64,000 nucleotides of DNA from Pollutimonas sp963706785 (GCA_963706785.1 CAVPNJ010000002.1:186001-250000); one strand, 5' to 3'; counted from the first letter of the stretch, positions 18,489-28,325 are shown. A program made the numbers and translations. Notes: generated from the sequence alone by a model not told the origin.

Positions 18489-19654
18489 TGCTTTGCCCGA
18501 ATCTTTTTTCGACGCCGAGCCAAATATTCCCGGTCGTCCAGTGTTGAAAATATGATGGCCAGCCCAATGCCCAGCGCCGCGCCGACAATCGTATCAAGTA
18601 CCCGTTCTACCGGCATATTGCCCCCCGACACGGGTGCCGCAAGGTGGGTCATAAGCAGCGCCATGGGTGTGACCGTGATCTGGCCCAGGGCATAGTTGTA
18701 GCCGATGATAATTTCGGTGATGAACTGGAATATCACAATGGCGGCGACCAGCACCCAGAAAGGTGGGTCTTGCGCCAAGATGGCCCATACTATGCAGGCA
18801 CCCACCACCGTTCCTGCCATACGTTGCAACGAGCGGTTCATGGTTATATGCAGATGGCCACCTTGCATGACGGCGGTTGCACCGATGGCAGCCCACGCCG
18901 GATAATGCCATCCGGCCCAATAGGCGACCAATGCGGCAAGGGCCGCGCCGACTGTGATGCGTCCGGCGGCGATCAATTGATGTTTGAATGGCGGTCGGTG
19001 GCTTGATTGGCCGGCGATGATCACTGTTTGACTGCGCCAGCGATCGGTAAGCATGCAGACCAGCCAAGCCAGGAGCGCTCCACATCCGGTGGCCAGTGTT
19101 CGTTCAAGGACCGTGCGCCATGAGTCGACGGGGCCAAGCACCGCACCGACAGCGAAAACAAATATCACTGCGCCGGGGCCACCCAGGCGCCAGTGCGATA
19201 CCGCAATTGTGTATATACCAGCGAATAAAGCCAATACCAGTACCATCATGCCCGCTGATGCACCGGCGAAGGATATCAATGAGGGGATGAGCACGCCCGC
19301 TGTCAATAAGACGCCGCAAATGAACACCACTTGGCGGCGGCGCGGAACGGACGCGTATCGCCCGAACAGAGCAGCCAACGCACCCAGGGCTGGAAACGCA
19401 ACGAGATGTGGCCATGGCGAGATGTGAGTCACGACAAGGGCAATCAGTATGCTCAGTGCAGCCTGCACGCCCGCGATCGTCGCATTCTTGATCGATGGCG
19501 GCGGCGCGACCATCATGCTTTCCTGCACCTGTCGGACGGTCAGAAGATTCCTGGCTGACCGGCCACGTGTGGCTTTGATGCGCCGGTTGATATGCTTGCT
19601 GCCATTTGCTGAAGCCGAAGAGTGTTGGGGCGAATTGTTTTCTTTAGTTGGCAT
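18485..19654 (-). CDS. FUSC family inner-membrane protein
   Basis: A 389-residue membrane protein with two blocks of hydrophobic helices (about 55-190 and 225-375), the second in the FUSC/aromatic acid exporter (YccS/AaeB) style: RITVGAALAALVAYWAGWHYPAWAAIGATAVMQGGHLHITMNRSLQRMAGTVVGACIVW. The charged, disordered N-terminus (first about 45 residues) may not all be translated; ATGs occur later, at MMVAPPPSIKNA. Probably a transporter of unknown substrate; the large cytosolic domain of YccS is absent. Confidence 0.82.
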   Translation of the reverse strand: MPTKENNSPQHSSASANGSKHINRRIKATRGRSARNLLTVRQVQESMMVAPPPSIKNATIAGVQAALSILIALVVTHISPWPHLVAFPALGALAALFGRYASVPRRRQVVFICGVLLTAGVLIPSLISFAGASAGMMVLVLALFAGIYTIAVSHWRLGGPGAVIFVFAVGAVLGPVDSWRTVLERTLATGCGALLAWLVCMLTDRWRSQTVIIAGQSSHRPPFKHQLIAAGRITVGAALAALVAYWAGWHYPAWAAIGATAVMQGGHLHITMNRSLQRMAGTVVGACIVWAILAQDPPFWVLVAAIVIFQFITEIIIGYNYALGQITVTPMALLMTHLAAPVSGGNMPVERVLDTIVGAALGIGLAIIFSTLDDREYLARRRKKIRAKH

Positions 19655-19720
19655 GAAGGTATTCTGGTGTCACGCGTAGTCGTTTCATGATACCCCGCTC
19701 GCTTTCGAAATGCGCGCGAT

Positions 19721-20569
19721 TTACTCGCTCAACAATAGGGCAACGCCATACGCCTGGTTCGCGGACACTAATATTTCATTTGTACTATGCTGGAAAAAAG
19801 GCACTTCACCTTGCTGCAAGGCGTGTTTTGCTGACGCGATTGACCGCGTCTTCAACGCCAGTGCCACCTTGCGGTCTGAACCGTTTTCGCCAAGTGTTAT
19901 CTCGTTGCCAAATTGCGCGCGCGCCGCATCAAGCGTCAGATAGTCGACAGAGGCTGGCCCGGCTTGCAAGCGCCTTCCGCCTTCGATGCGCTGCACTGCA
20001 GCGTCGCCAAAAACGCGTGCCAGTAAAGTAACAGCCGAATCAGGATCGCTTGATGCAATCACTGTGCGAATTATTTTATGCACGCCATTGGCATGTTGCT
20101 GCCATGATGCGCGCCAGACCAGGTCTGGATCCAGGTGCTGGCAAAAGAATATGCGTCCACTGGGCACTGTCACTGGATCCAGATGCAAGATACGAAAACG
20201 AGCGTCTTTCAAGGAGCCGTCAGGCAATTCGACGGGTCGGTGGAAAGCCTGTGGCGCGCCCAGCAACGCTACGCCACGCTGGCTTAGTTCAGTAAATAGC
20301 GCGTCGGCATCTTGGGTTTTAAAGACCAATCCGGCTAAGCCTTGGTGCTTGCCCCATAAGCCGGCTGCGCGCGGGGCGTTCTGAAGTTCATAGCCCAACA
20401 GCTCAAGATAATTGTTATCGAGTACGGCTAGATGGTTACTTGATCCCAAGGAGTGATGGCCGCGAGGCGTAAGAGTAAAGCCCAAGCGACGGTACTGTTC
20501 AGCTGCCTGATCTAGACTTGCGTCAACATTGATAAGAACATGGTCAACACGAGGGCTGGAAAGCGACAT
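19721..20569 (-). CDS. VOC family (glyoxalase-like) protein
   Basis: A 282-residue protein with two vicinal-oxygen-chelate modules: the first starts RVDHVLINVDASLDQAAEQYRRLGFTLTPRGHHSLGSSNHLAVLDNNYLELLGY, the second near GVHKIIRTVIASSDPDSAVTLLARVFGD. This matches the glyoxalase-like (PF13468 type) group, often annotated only as VOC protein. Reaction unknown. It diverges from the GH15 gene across about 280 bp. Confidence 0.8.
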   Translation of the reverse strand: MSLSSPRVDHVLINVDASLDQAAEQYRRLGFTLTPRGHHSLGSSNHLAVLDNNYLELLGYELQNAPRAAGLWGKHQGLAGLVFKTQDADALFTELSQRGVALLGAPQAFHRPVELPDGSLKDARFRILHLDPVTVPSGRIFFCQHLDPDLVWRASWQQHANGVHKIIRTVIASSDPDSAVTLLARVFGDAAVQRIEGGRRLQAGPASVDYLTLDAARAQFGNEITLGENGSDRKVALALKTRSIASAKHALQQGEVPFFQHSTNEILVSANQAYGVALLLSE

Positions 20570-20850
20570 GTAGGCTCCTGGATATAGTTCGATAGGCGGT
20601 TCAGGTGTTTACCATGCTGAGCGAATGTTTGCCTAGCTGCGTCGGTATTAATGCAGGGAACATAAAGTGCTATCCGTTCGGAGGCGTCTTGCGTTTTTTA
20701 TATTGTTTCGCTCGCAATGAGATTTTTTCCTGAAGGAATGAGCTGTTTCGCTACGCCGTTGATCAGTTGACCTTGTATAGTATGAAATCGTTAGAAATTC
20801 CGGGCCGCAGTAATTTTCCACTATTTGCAGTGTCTATTTGGGACTATGTG

Positions 20851-22677
20851 ATGGCTCAAGCTAACGCGCCTTACCCCCCGATTGACGACTATGGCTTTAT
20901 CAGCGATTGTCATTGCACGGCCCTGGTCTCGCGCGGCGGCTCGGTGGATTGGAGTTGTATGCCGCGGGTCGACTCGGACAGCTGTTTCGGTCGTCTGCTC
21001 GATTGGGAGCGTGGGGGCTTTTGTTCGATTGCGCCTGCCGAGGTCACTTTTACGACGTCTCGGCGATATCTTCCTGAAACGATGATTTTGGAGACCACTT
21101 TTCAGTGCCAATCCGGCGAGGCACGGCTGATCGACTATTTCGCGATGGATCCGCAGGCTGCAGAGCAGGCACGGTACGAAATGATTCGAATCGTGGAAGG
21201 GATATCGGGACACATACCCATTCGTCTGATGGTCTGTCCACGCTTTGACTTTGGTGAAATCCTGCCGATGATCCAGCAGAAAGGGCAGGGTTTTTATACC
21301 GCGATAGGCAGTAATAAGGCGCTAATCATTCGCGCCGACTTTGACCTCGACATGTGCGAGCGACACGATCTGGTGGCAGCCTTTACGATCCAAGAGGGAG
21401 AACGGCGCCGGTTGTCGATTAATTTCGAAGCGCCTGAACGGGTGGAGCGCGCGGATGCGCGACCGAACCTGGCCGCCGAAGTCGACGAGAGTTTTCAATG
21501 CACACAAGATTGGTGGCGGCGATGGTCGGGGCGCATGAATGAGCCGCATTGTCTCGACCCGCACAGCTTGCGATCAGCGATAGTCTTGAAAGCATTGACA
21601 TTCGAACGCACCGGCGCAATCGTCGCGGCGTGTACCACGTCGCTGCCCGAGTGGATCGGGGAGTCCCGCAACTGGGACTATCGTTACAGCTGGGTGCGCG
21701 ACTCGGTCTTTACTGTACGAGCGCTATCCGCTGTCGGGTACGGCGACGAGGCGGAGCGCTTTCTCTCCTTCATCTTGCGGGCATCTGCAGGCAGTGCCCA
21801 ACAACTCCGGATCATGTACGGCGTCGACGGCAAACGCCGCCTTACCGAGGTTGAGCTTCATTGGCTCGACGGCTACCGGCAGTCGCGGCCGGTTCGGATC
21901 GGCAATTCCGCCTCGGACCAGAAGCAGCTCGATACCTATGGCGACATCATGGAATTGGCGGTCATGTGGCATGCAAGTGGTCATAAATTTGACGAGGATT
22001 ATTGCGATTTTCTGGTCGATGTCGTTAATACAGCTTGCGAAAAATGGAGGGATGCCGATCACGGTATCTGGGAACTTCGCAGCACTCCGCGCCATCACGT
22101 TCATTCCAAGGCGATGTGTTGGCTGGCGCTTCAGGATGGCATCACGCTTGCCGAAGCCGACGCATTTGACGCGCCGCTCGACCGATGGCGGCAAGAGGCC
22201 TCGGCTATTCGCGACTCGATAGAGCACCATGGTTACAACGAAGCGCACGGCGTGTTTATCCAAGCTTATGACTGCCCGGTTTTGGACTCGTCTTTACTAT
22301 TGCTCCCACGTATGGGCTTTGTGGCTTACGACGACCCCCGCATGATTCGAACCGCCCAGGCAATCTGTCAGGGCCTCGACCGGAACGGTATGTTATTGCG
22401 TTACGAAGCATCTGATGGTTTGCGCGGGCCAGAGGGCGTATTCATTCCCTGCACCTTCTGGCTGGTTAGCTGCCTGGCACGCCAGGACCGCATGCAGCAG
22501 GCATGGGATTATTATCGGCGCGCCCTCGAATGCGCCAATGATCTCGGGTTATTTTCAGAGGAATCGGATCCGGCAACTTGTCAGGTGTTGGGTAATTTCC
22601 CGCAAGGCCTGACACACATTTCGCAGATAATGGCGCGGCTCGCACTCAATAGCACAGGGACAAAGCCAGCCCGGTGA
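20851..22677 (+). CDS. Glycoside hydrolase family 15 protein (trehalase/glucoamylase-like)
   Basis: An (alpha/alpha)6-barrel GH15 enzyme of about 608 residues. It opens with the family N-terminus PIDDYGFISDCHCTALVSRGGSVDWSCMPRVDSDSCFGRLLD, has WIGESRNWDYRYSWVRDSVFTVRAL in the catalytic barrel and GIWELRSTPRHHVHSKAMCWLALQDG carrying the likely catalytic acid. Related bacterial proteins hydrolyse trehalose or other alpha-glucosides. No signal peptide is seen. The ATG at 20851 fits the family start; an in-frame TTG at 20767 would add 28 odd residues. The 280 bp upstream show no convincing feature. Confidence 0.88.
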   Translation: MAQANAPYPPIDDYGFISDCHCTALVSRGGSVDWSCMPRVDSDSCFGRLLDWERGGFCSIAPAEVTFTTSRRYLPETMILETTFQCQSGEARLIDYFAMDPQAAEQARYEMIRIVEGISGHIPIRLMVCPRFDFGEILPMIQQKGQGFYTAIGSNKALIIRADFDLDMCERHDLVAAFTIQEGERRRLSINFEAPERVERADARPNLAAEVDESFQCTQDWWRRWSGRMNEPHCLDPHSLRSAIVLKALTFERTGAIVAACTTSLPEWIGESRNWDYRYSWVRDSVFTVRALSAVGYGDEAERFLSFILRASAGSAQQLRIMYGVDGKRRLTEVELHWLDGYRQSRPVRIGNSASDQKQLDTYGDIMELAVMWHASGHKFDEDYCDFLVDVVNTACEKWRDADHGIWELRSTPRHHVHSKAMCWLALQDGITLAEADAFDAPLDRWRQEASAIRDSIEHHGYNEAHGVFIQAYDCPVLDSSLLLLPRMGFVAYDDPRMIRTAQAICQGLDRNGMLLRYEASDGLRGPEGVFIPCTFWLVSCLARQDRMQQAWDYYRRALECANDLGLFSEESDPATCQVLGNFPQGLTHISQIMARLALNSTGTKPAR

Positions 22678-22752
22678 AAATTGAGCCATTAGCTGGCATA
22701 CTGCGCCTCGGATCATCCCAAAAAAATTAATGAATATGGGGAGACAGATAGT

Positions 22753-24192
22753 ATGACGCAACAACCGATGTTGGGTGACGACCAGGCGTGGGCTATTGGG
22801 CTGGCTTGTTCAATGACGCAAGAGCACGATTATTATCCCGTCATCCAGGGGCATTTGCCTTTGGCATTGCGGGGCACGCTGTATCGCAATGGTCCGGGTC
22901 GTTTCGAACTTGGCGGAGTGCGTAAGACACACTTGCTCGATGGCGACGGCATGATACAAGCCTTCGATTTTTCCGATGGCCGGGTTCGGTATCGCAATCG
23001 TTTCGTCCGTACCAAAAAATTTCTCGACGAATCTCGCGCTGGGCGCTTTGTACTACCTACGTGGACGACGAGGGCGCCGGGTGGGTTTTGGTCCAATATG
23101 GGTAATAAGCTCAAGAGCCAGGCCGGCGTTACCGTGGTGTCTAGAGCAGACCGGCTGTACGCCTTTGATGAGGTTGGTTTGCCGTATGGCCTCGATCCAG
23201 TGTCGCTGGAAACCCAGGGAGAGCAACAGGTAGGGTCCCCACAGGGAAAGGCCGATTACAAGGCTCATACCAAAACCGATCCGCGCACTGGCGCTTGGTT
23301 GCTGCTCGGCGTTGAGCAGGGGCTGCGCATGTATTTGCATCTGGCCGAGCATGGGCCAGACGGCACGCTTAAGCGTTCGCAACGTGTGGCCGCGCCCCGA
23401 TCATCATATTTTCATGACTGGTTTGCCACTGAGCGCTACGTGATCGTATCGTTGCAGCCGCTGCAATTTTCGATGTCGCGGTTTTTGTCGGGGCTGTCCA
23501 GCTATACCGACAGCATGACGTGGCGGCCGGAACGGGGCAATATGCTGATGATTATTGATCGAAGCGGGGCACGGCGCCCCATTGTGCTGGAAACATCAGC
23601 ATGCTTCATGTGGCACAGTCTTAATGCTTATGAATTGGGCGATACGATTGTTGCTGACTTTGTCGGCTACGATGCGCCGGATCATTTTATCGGCGAGCAG
23701 GCTGCCTTCAGGGCCGTGATGCAACGACGCCAGGGTCAGCACAAGCATTTGGGCACAGTGCGCCGCTACGTCATCAACCCGACCAAAAAACAGGTGGCTG
23801 AAGAGGTCCTCAATGCTGCGAATCACGAGTTCCCCATGATTAGTCCGAACGTGTCGATGGTGCGTCATCGATATGGGTATTTCACGGCGGCGCGCCACAG
23901 CACTGTATTTCATAACGGACTGGCGCGGTTGGATGTGGATACGGGGCGCAGAGACGAGTTTTACATGGGCGACTCCACGCACCTGGGCGAACCGATCTAC
24001 GTCCCTGATCGATCAGCACACGGTGAAGAGGGGTGGTTATTGTCGCTTGGGCTAGATGGCAAGGCGGGACATTCTTTTTTAGGCGTTTTTGCTGCGCACA
24101 GATTAAGCGACGGGCCGGTCGCTGTCATCAAACTAGGCCACCCCACTCCCTTGAGCTTTCACGGGTGGTGGCAACATAAGGAATCGGCCTGA
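22753..24192 (+). CDS. Carotenoid cleavage oxygenase family protein
   Basis: A seven-bladed-propeller, non-haem iron dioxygenase of the RPE65/CCD family (479 residues). The four iron-ligand histidines are recognisable: His172 (KAHTKTD), His221 (YFHDW), His288 (MWHSLNAYE) and His470 (SFHGWW). RNGPGRFELGG and HLLDGDGMIQAFDF near the N-terminus are typical. No carotenoid synthesis genes are in the window, so the substrate may be an apocarotenoid or a lignostilbene-like phenylpropanoid. It is followed 20 bp later by a DUF2141 gene. Confidence 0.92.
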   Translation: MTQQPMLGDDQAWAIGLACSMTQEHDYYPVIQGHLPLALRGTLYRNGPGRFELGGVRKTHLLDGDGMIQAFDFSDGRVRYRNRFVRTKKFLDESRAGRFVLPTWTTRAPGGFWSNMGNKLKSQAGVTVVSRADRLYAFDEVGLPYGLDPVSLETQGEQQVGSPQGKADYKAHTKTDPRTGAWLLLGVEQGLRMYLHLAEHGPDGTLKRSQRVAAPRSSYFHDWFATERYVIVSLQPLQFSMSRFLSGLSSYTDSMTWRPERGNMLMIIDRSGARRPIVLETSACFMWHSLNAYELGDTIVADFVGYDAPDHFIGEQAAFRAVMQRRQGQHKHLGTVRRYVINPTKKQVAEEVLNAANHEFPMISPNVSMVRHRYGYFTAARHSTVFHNGLARLDVDTGRRDEFYMGDSTHLGEPIYVPDRSAHGEEGWLLSLGLDGKAGHSFLGVFAAHRLSDGPVAVIKLGHPTPLSFHGWWQHKESA

Positions 24193-24211
24193 CGGCTTCA
24201 AGGAGATAAGC

Positions 24212-24658
24212 GTGAAGTATTTTTTCCGGAGAGCGGCGGTGTTGCTGCTAATGTGGACAGCAGGCATGTCAGTCGGGGTAGCAGCCACGCTTACTGTGAT
24301 CGCTGAAGGGCTGCGCGACTCGCACGGACAAGTGGGGGTTGCTGTTTTCGCTTCCGACAGCGGTTTTCCCCAAGATGACTCCAAAGCTATCAGACGTCTA
24401 TTTGTGCCCCTGCAACACCAAACCGATTCCGCAACGGCCGTAATCACGGACTTACCAGTGGGAACGTATGCGCTAGCGATTTTCCATGACAGCGATAACA
24501 GCGGCAAACTCGAAACTAATTTCTTCGGTATCCCTCGCAAAGGCTACGGCTTTTCCAATAATGTGAATCCGTCCATGCGATCTGCTCGCTTCAACGAGGC
24601 CGCATTCACGTTGCCGCCGGCTGGAACTTCGGTTCGGATCAAGCTGGTCTATCGATGA
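24212..24658 (+). CDS. DUF2141 secreted protein
   Basis: A 148-residue exported protein of the DUF2141 family, function unknown. It starts with GTG behind a strong AAGGAGAT. A signal peptide covers about residues 1-25 (ends GVAATL). The domain shows LRDSHGQVGVAVFASDSGFP, TDLPVGTYALAIFHDSDNSGKLETNFFGIPRKGYGFSNN, with a possible Ca-binding-like DSDNSGKLE loop. Its tight spacing behind the carotenoid oxygenase suggests the two are translated from one message. Confidence 0.85.
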   Translation: MKYFFRRAAVLLLMWTAGMSVGVAATLTVIAEGLRDSHGQVGVAVFASDSGFPQDDSKAIRRLFVPLQHQTDSATAVITDLPVGTYALAIFHDSDNSGKLETNFFGIPRKGYGFSNNVNPSMRSARFNEAAFTLPPAGTSVRIKLVYR

Positions 24659-24737
24659 TGGCGATAGCCAGACGTATCGCGGCTACGAGCGCGGTAAACT
24701 GCACTGTCTTTGTTTATTGACTGCATCATCCGACGCC

Positions 24738-25373
24738 ATGCCCGAACAAAAGACCGCAGCACGTCTGCGCTGTGAGCGATGCCTAAGGCCAGAATCGTAT
24801 TGCGTATGTTCCTACGTCACTATGGTGGCGCATCGCACGCGCGTACTGATTCTTCAACACCCAGAGGAGCATCGCCATCCCCTTAATACAGGGCGACTGG
24901 CAGTGCTGGGTTTGACGCGGGCCGAATTACTGGTTGGAGAGCATTTCCCTCAGTTGGCGTCGATATTGGCCGCCTCTTCGTCGACTTTTCTGCTATTCCC
25001 GGGAGAGTCGGCCCAAACGCCGCAACCGCTGAACTGTTATCCGGCCAGCGAGTCCGCACTATTGATTGTGCCCGATGGCACCTGGCGCAAGGCGCGAAAA
25101 ATTCTGTATGCGAACCCTTTGTTAAACGCATTGCCGCGTCTAAGTTTGGCGGCTGGCGAGCCGTCCAGATATAGAGTACGTAAAACCCGTGAACCTGCTG
25201 CTGTTTCTACCATAGAAGCCATCGCGCGCACCTTGGCCGCCCTTGAGCCGGACCAAGACTTCCGCCCAATATTAAGGCCGTTTGATGCACTTATCGATCA
25301 GCAGGTAGCCGCGATGGGTGCTGATGTTTACCAGCGGGACCATGTCACCCCCATTACCGGGTCCGGGTCTTAA
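24738..25373 (+). CDS. tapT: tRNA-uridine aminocarboxypropyltransferase (DTW domain)
   Basis: A DTW-domain protein of about 211 residues that would transfer the 3-amino-3-carboxypropyl group of SAM to tRNA uridine 47 (acp3U). A zinc-like Cys cluster RCERCLRPESYCVCS lies at the N-terminus; the SAM-site segment is LLIVPDGTWRKARKILYANP, and the YRVRKTREPAAVSTIEAIA block is typical. The ATG at 24738 is chosen over the upstream TTG at 24717. Confidence 0.85.
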   Translation: MPEQKTAARLRCERCLRPESYCVCSYVTMVAHRTRVLILQHPEEHRHPLNTGRLAVLGLTRAELLVGEHFPQLASILAASSSTFLLFPGESAQTPQPLNCYPASESALLIVPDGTWRKARKILYANPLLNALPRLSLAAGEPSRYRVRKTREPAAVSTIEAIARTLAALEPDQDFRPILRPFDALIDQQVAAMGADVYQRDHVTPITGSGS

Positions 25374-25616
25374 AGAAAAACACTTAAACGCATTAGCGTA
25401 GGTCGAATTGCACATAGGCAATAACGCCGAAATCGGAAGCGGACCACCGATACAAGGGTTTTCATTTATATCCAAAGTCACATCGGCCGCAGCAATTGTC
25501 TAAAATCGACTCACAATCGCTGGCATTGGCAATGCCCAGAATATTGGAACCCATTTGGAAGTTCTGATATCCGCCCGGACATGCCGCGGCTGGCTCCCTT
25601 TTCTTTGGAGAACACT

Positions 25617-26774
25617 ATGCCTGGCTTGCTGCCCGACGTCGACCCCGATGGACTGCTCGAATACTCGGTCGTTTACACCGATCGTGCCGTCAACCATATG
25701 TCTGGCGCCTTTCAAGGCGCGATGAAAGATATCTCCAGAACACTGAAACAGGTTTATAACGCCGAGTCGGCGATTGTGGTGCCGGGCAGCGGTACTTTCG
25801 GCATGGAGGCCGTGGCGCGTCAATTTGCAGGCAACAAAAAATGTCTCGTAATCCGCAACGGCTGGTTCAGCTTCCGTTGGAGCCAAATTTTCGACATGGG
25901 CAGCATTCCGGCCGAGACCATCGTCCTTAAGGCTCGACCAGTGCAAGAAGGCAAGCAGGCGCCTTTTGCGCCGGCGCCGATTGACGAGGTGGTGGCGGCC
26001 ATCCGGGAACACAAGCCCGATCTGGTACTAGGTGCCCACGTGGAAACGGCGTCCGGCATCATCTTGCCCGATGACTATATGCGCCAGGTTGCCGATGCGG
26101 TGCATGCCGAAGGCGGGCTCTTTGTATTGGATTGCATTGCGTCCGGCACACTCTGGGTCGATATGCAGGCTATAGGCGTGGATGTCCTGATCAGTGCACC
26201 CCAGAAAGGCTGGACCTCATCGGCGTGTTGCGCCCTGGTGATGCTTGGCGCCTCGGCTCGCAAAGCGATCGAAACCACCACCAGCACCTCTTTTGCCTGC
26301 GACCTTCGCAAGTGGCTGCAAATTATGGAAGCCTACGAGCAGGGCGGCTTTGCCTACCATGCCACGATGCCTACAGATGCTCTGATTGTCTTACGCGACG
26401 TGATGGCAGAGACAGAAGCCTATGGGTTCGAAAAAGTCCGTGCCGAACAACAGGCGCTAGGCGAGAAAGTGCGCGCGGTGTTGCGCGAAAAGGGTTTCAA
26501 AAGCGTGGCAGCAACGGGATTCGAGTCTCCCAGCGTGGTCGTGAGCTACACCGACGACGATGGCATTCAATCGGCCAAAAAATTTGCGCAGGTTGGCCTG
26601 CAGGCGGCGGCCGGTGTACCGCTCCAGTGCGATGAGCCGCAAGATTTCAAAACCTTTCGAATTGGCTTGTTCGGCTTGGATAAACTGCATCACATCGACC
26701 GGACCGTGACCACTCTGGCAAAGGCTTTGGACGAGATCAAGGAAAGAAGCGTCCTGGCCGTCGCGAACGGCTGA
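25617..26774 (+). CDS. Class V PLP aminotransferase (serine/alanine-glyoxylate type)
   Basis: A fold-type I aminotransferase of 385 residues. The PLP Lys is in SAPQKGWTSSACCALVMLG, preceded by the Asp of FVLDCIASGTLWVD. The start ATG follows TTTGGAGAACACT, a clear ribosome site; an in-frame ATG 36 bp upstream is less likely. Family members use serine, alanine or aspartate with glyoxylate; the sequence alone does not settle which. It stands alone, with about 240 bp upstream. Confidence 0.87.
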   Translation: MPGLLPDVDPDGLLEYSVVYTDRAVNHMSGAFQGAMKDISRTLKQVYNAESAIVVPGSGTFGMEAVARQFAGNKKCLVIRNGWFSFRWSQIFDMGSIPAETIVLKARPVQEGKQAPFAPAPIDEVVAAIREHKPDLVLGAHVETASGIILPDDYMRQVADAVHAEGGLFVLDCIASGTLWVDMQAIGVDVLISAPQKGWTSSACCALVMLGASARKAIETTTSTSFACDLRKWLQIMEAYEQGGFAYHATMPTDALIVLRDVMAETEAYGFEKVRAEQQALGEKVRAVLREKGFKSVAATGFESPSVVVSYTDDDGIQSAKKFAQVGLQAAAGVPLQCDEPQDFKTFRIGLFGLDKLHHIDRTVTTLAKALDEIKERSVLAVANG

Positions 26775-27164
26775 AGCGGCTGAACTACTGGAAATACCAG
26801 CGCTGGTCTTGGACGGGCCAACATGAACCGCGATTTAAGACGCGCACGTCGGCGCCACCATGTCGATCATGGCGGCGCAAGCACCCCCGTTGAAAAAGGG
26901 AAGACCGGCTTGAGCTGATTTACGTTGGCCGCTAGCAGCAATAGCCCCACTCTCCAATTTCTTATCATCGCCACTATCGTCTTCATTTTCCGCCCTCGAT
27001 TCCGATAGGGGGAAAATCAATGCATGACAGGGACGGCAACGCAGACGGCAGATTTCATGCCAGCGTTGAGCGCTATCAAGCGAAGCTGATCACGGTATCT
27101 TTTAGTAAATTTACACCGATCGCTCGCGTGCGTATATTTTCGAATGCATTAATCAGTTCCAGTG
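26775..27164. other. Intergenic region without a supported gene
   Basis: A 390-bp stretch between two convergent genes (plus aminotransferase, minus NUDIX). Two small ORFs exist (plus from 27020, minus from 27020) but neither has a family signature. A short GGGGGA precedes the ATG at 27020, yet most of that ORF lies antisense to the NUDIX gene. I see no repeat, RNA gene or clear terminator here. Decayed coding remnants are possible. Confidence 0.5.
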
Positions 27165-27647
27165 TCAAGCAAGAGGAAGATGGTTCCGCTGTGGCGACGC
27201 TAGCATCGCTGCTTGCTGCACGAGCTGCGCCACACCGGCGCACAAGACTAAATCGCTTGATGCCAAGCTGGCTGCCCTAAACCAGCGCGCGTCCAGCGCG
27301 TCATCTCTCGCTTGCGGCTCTCCTGAAACCCACCGACACAATACCGCGATCAAGATAAAGTGGTGGCGCAGGGCTCCATTTTCGTTCTTGTCAAAGATAT
27401 CCACTGCGTTGAAGACCTGGCACACTTTTGCCTGTATCAGCGTTTCTTCGAACAGTTCCCGCAGGACGGCGGTTTCGATCGATTCGCCGAACTCAATCTT
27501 GCCGCCTGGTAACGCCCACTTGCCGGAATTGGGCTCATGAGCTCTGCGCACCAGCAGAACGTCACCGGAACGGATTACCGCTGCGACTACCGCCGGGACC
27601 GGACGTGCTGGGGTAAATAAAGCTGTGTGCTGAGGCGACGGCGACAT
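27165..27647 (-). CDS. NUDIX hydrolase
   Basis: A 160-residue NUDIX pyrophosphohydrolase. The complete NUDIX box is present: GGKIEFGESIETAVLRELFEET (about residues 48-69), preceded by VLLVRRAHEPNSGKWALP. It resembles ADP-ribose/MutT-like members acting on nucleoside diphosphate-linked substrates; the exact substrate is unknown. The C-terminal Ala/Gln/Leu-rich tail is not conserved-looking. Confidence 0.88.
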   Translation of the reverse strand: MSPSPQHTALFTPARPVPAVVAAVIRSGDVLLVRRAHEPNSGKWALPGGKIEFGESIETAVLRELFEETLIQAKVCQVFNAVDIFDKNENGALRHHFILIAVLCRWVSGEPQARDDALDARWFRAASLASSDLVLCAGVAQLVQQAAMLASPQRNHLPLA

Positions 27648-27826
27648 GCGCGTTCCCTATGGAAGTTTATCGAGCAAAAGCGGGCAGACCAGCATTACAC
27701 GCAGCAAGTGACGCACCAAAGGTGAACGCATAAATTGACCAAGATCGCGCGCCACCAGAAGTCCTATACTTGCTCCTGAGGTAACCCTCAAACGAACGTT
27801 GTATGTCTTCCTTAAAGGAGATGCAC

Positions 27827-28219
27827 ATGAATAAGAGGCTATTCGTTATTGCCCCACTGACAGCATTCATGCTGGGAATAAGTGGAGCGGCTCTGGCAGC
27901 GGATCCGGGTACCGGCGATGCCGCCATGCCTAATGACTCAAGCTCGATGCCCGCCGAAATACAGAATGACGGCTCGCCGAGAATGGGTCATATGCCGCGA
28001 GGCAGCATGCACGAACGAGGCATGCACGAACGCGGCATGATGGGCGCCGGTATGCCCGGTGGAATGATGGGCATGATGGACGCTTGTCCTATGATGAACG
28101 CAGGAAGTGGGGCGAATGCAAAGGTGATGATGCAAATGCATGGCGAGATGCTTCGCGCCATGGGTGAAATCATGATGAAGTACGCCGACAAATTCGAGAT
28201 GCCATCCCAAGCTAAATAG
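27827..28219 (+). CDS. Exported Met/His-rich small protein, possible metal binder
   Basis: A 130-residue protein beginning at an ATG seven bases behind AAAGGAG. A signal peptide covers about residues 1-25 (ending ALAADP). The mature part has two GMHER repeats and runs of methionine (GMPGGMMGMMDACPMMNAG), then a helical MMQMHGEMLRAMGEIMMKYADKF. Met- and His-rich stretches of this kind are seen in periplasmic copper/silver-binding proteins, but no copper genes flank it, so that role is inference. Confidence 0.72.
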   Translation: MNKRLFVIAPLTAFMLGISGAALAADPGTGDAAMPNDSSSMPAEIQNDGSPRMGHMPRGSMHERGMHERGMMGAGMPGGMMGMMDACPMMNAGSGANAKVMMQMHGEMLRAMGEIMMKYADKFEMPSQAK

Positions 28220-28325
28220 GAAATGTGGGTGTGGCTGGCCCCCTTAGACGCGGACGGCAAGAGCCGTTTATTCAAGCGGAAGGGATTTCTCACAAGCCGC
28301 CTCGGCCCCTGATGCAGAGGGGCCG

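Noticed and set aside
26835..27020. Minus-strand ORF of 61 aa
   Set aside because: TTG start, no ribosome site, no recognisable motif.
27020..27280. Plus-strand ORF of 86 aa with a GGGGGA before its ATG
   Set aside because: More than a third lies antisense to the NUDIX gene, the end is low-complexity, and there is no family signature.
28304..28324. GC-rich inverted repeat GGCCCCT/AGGGGCC after the last permease gene
   Set aside because: No T-run on either side, so I do not call it a terminator.
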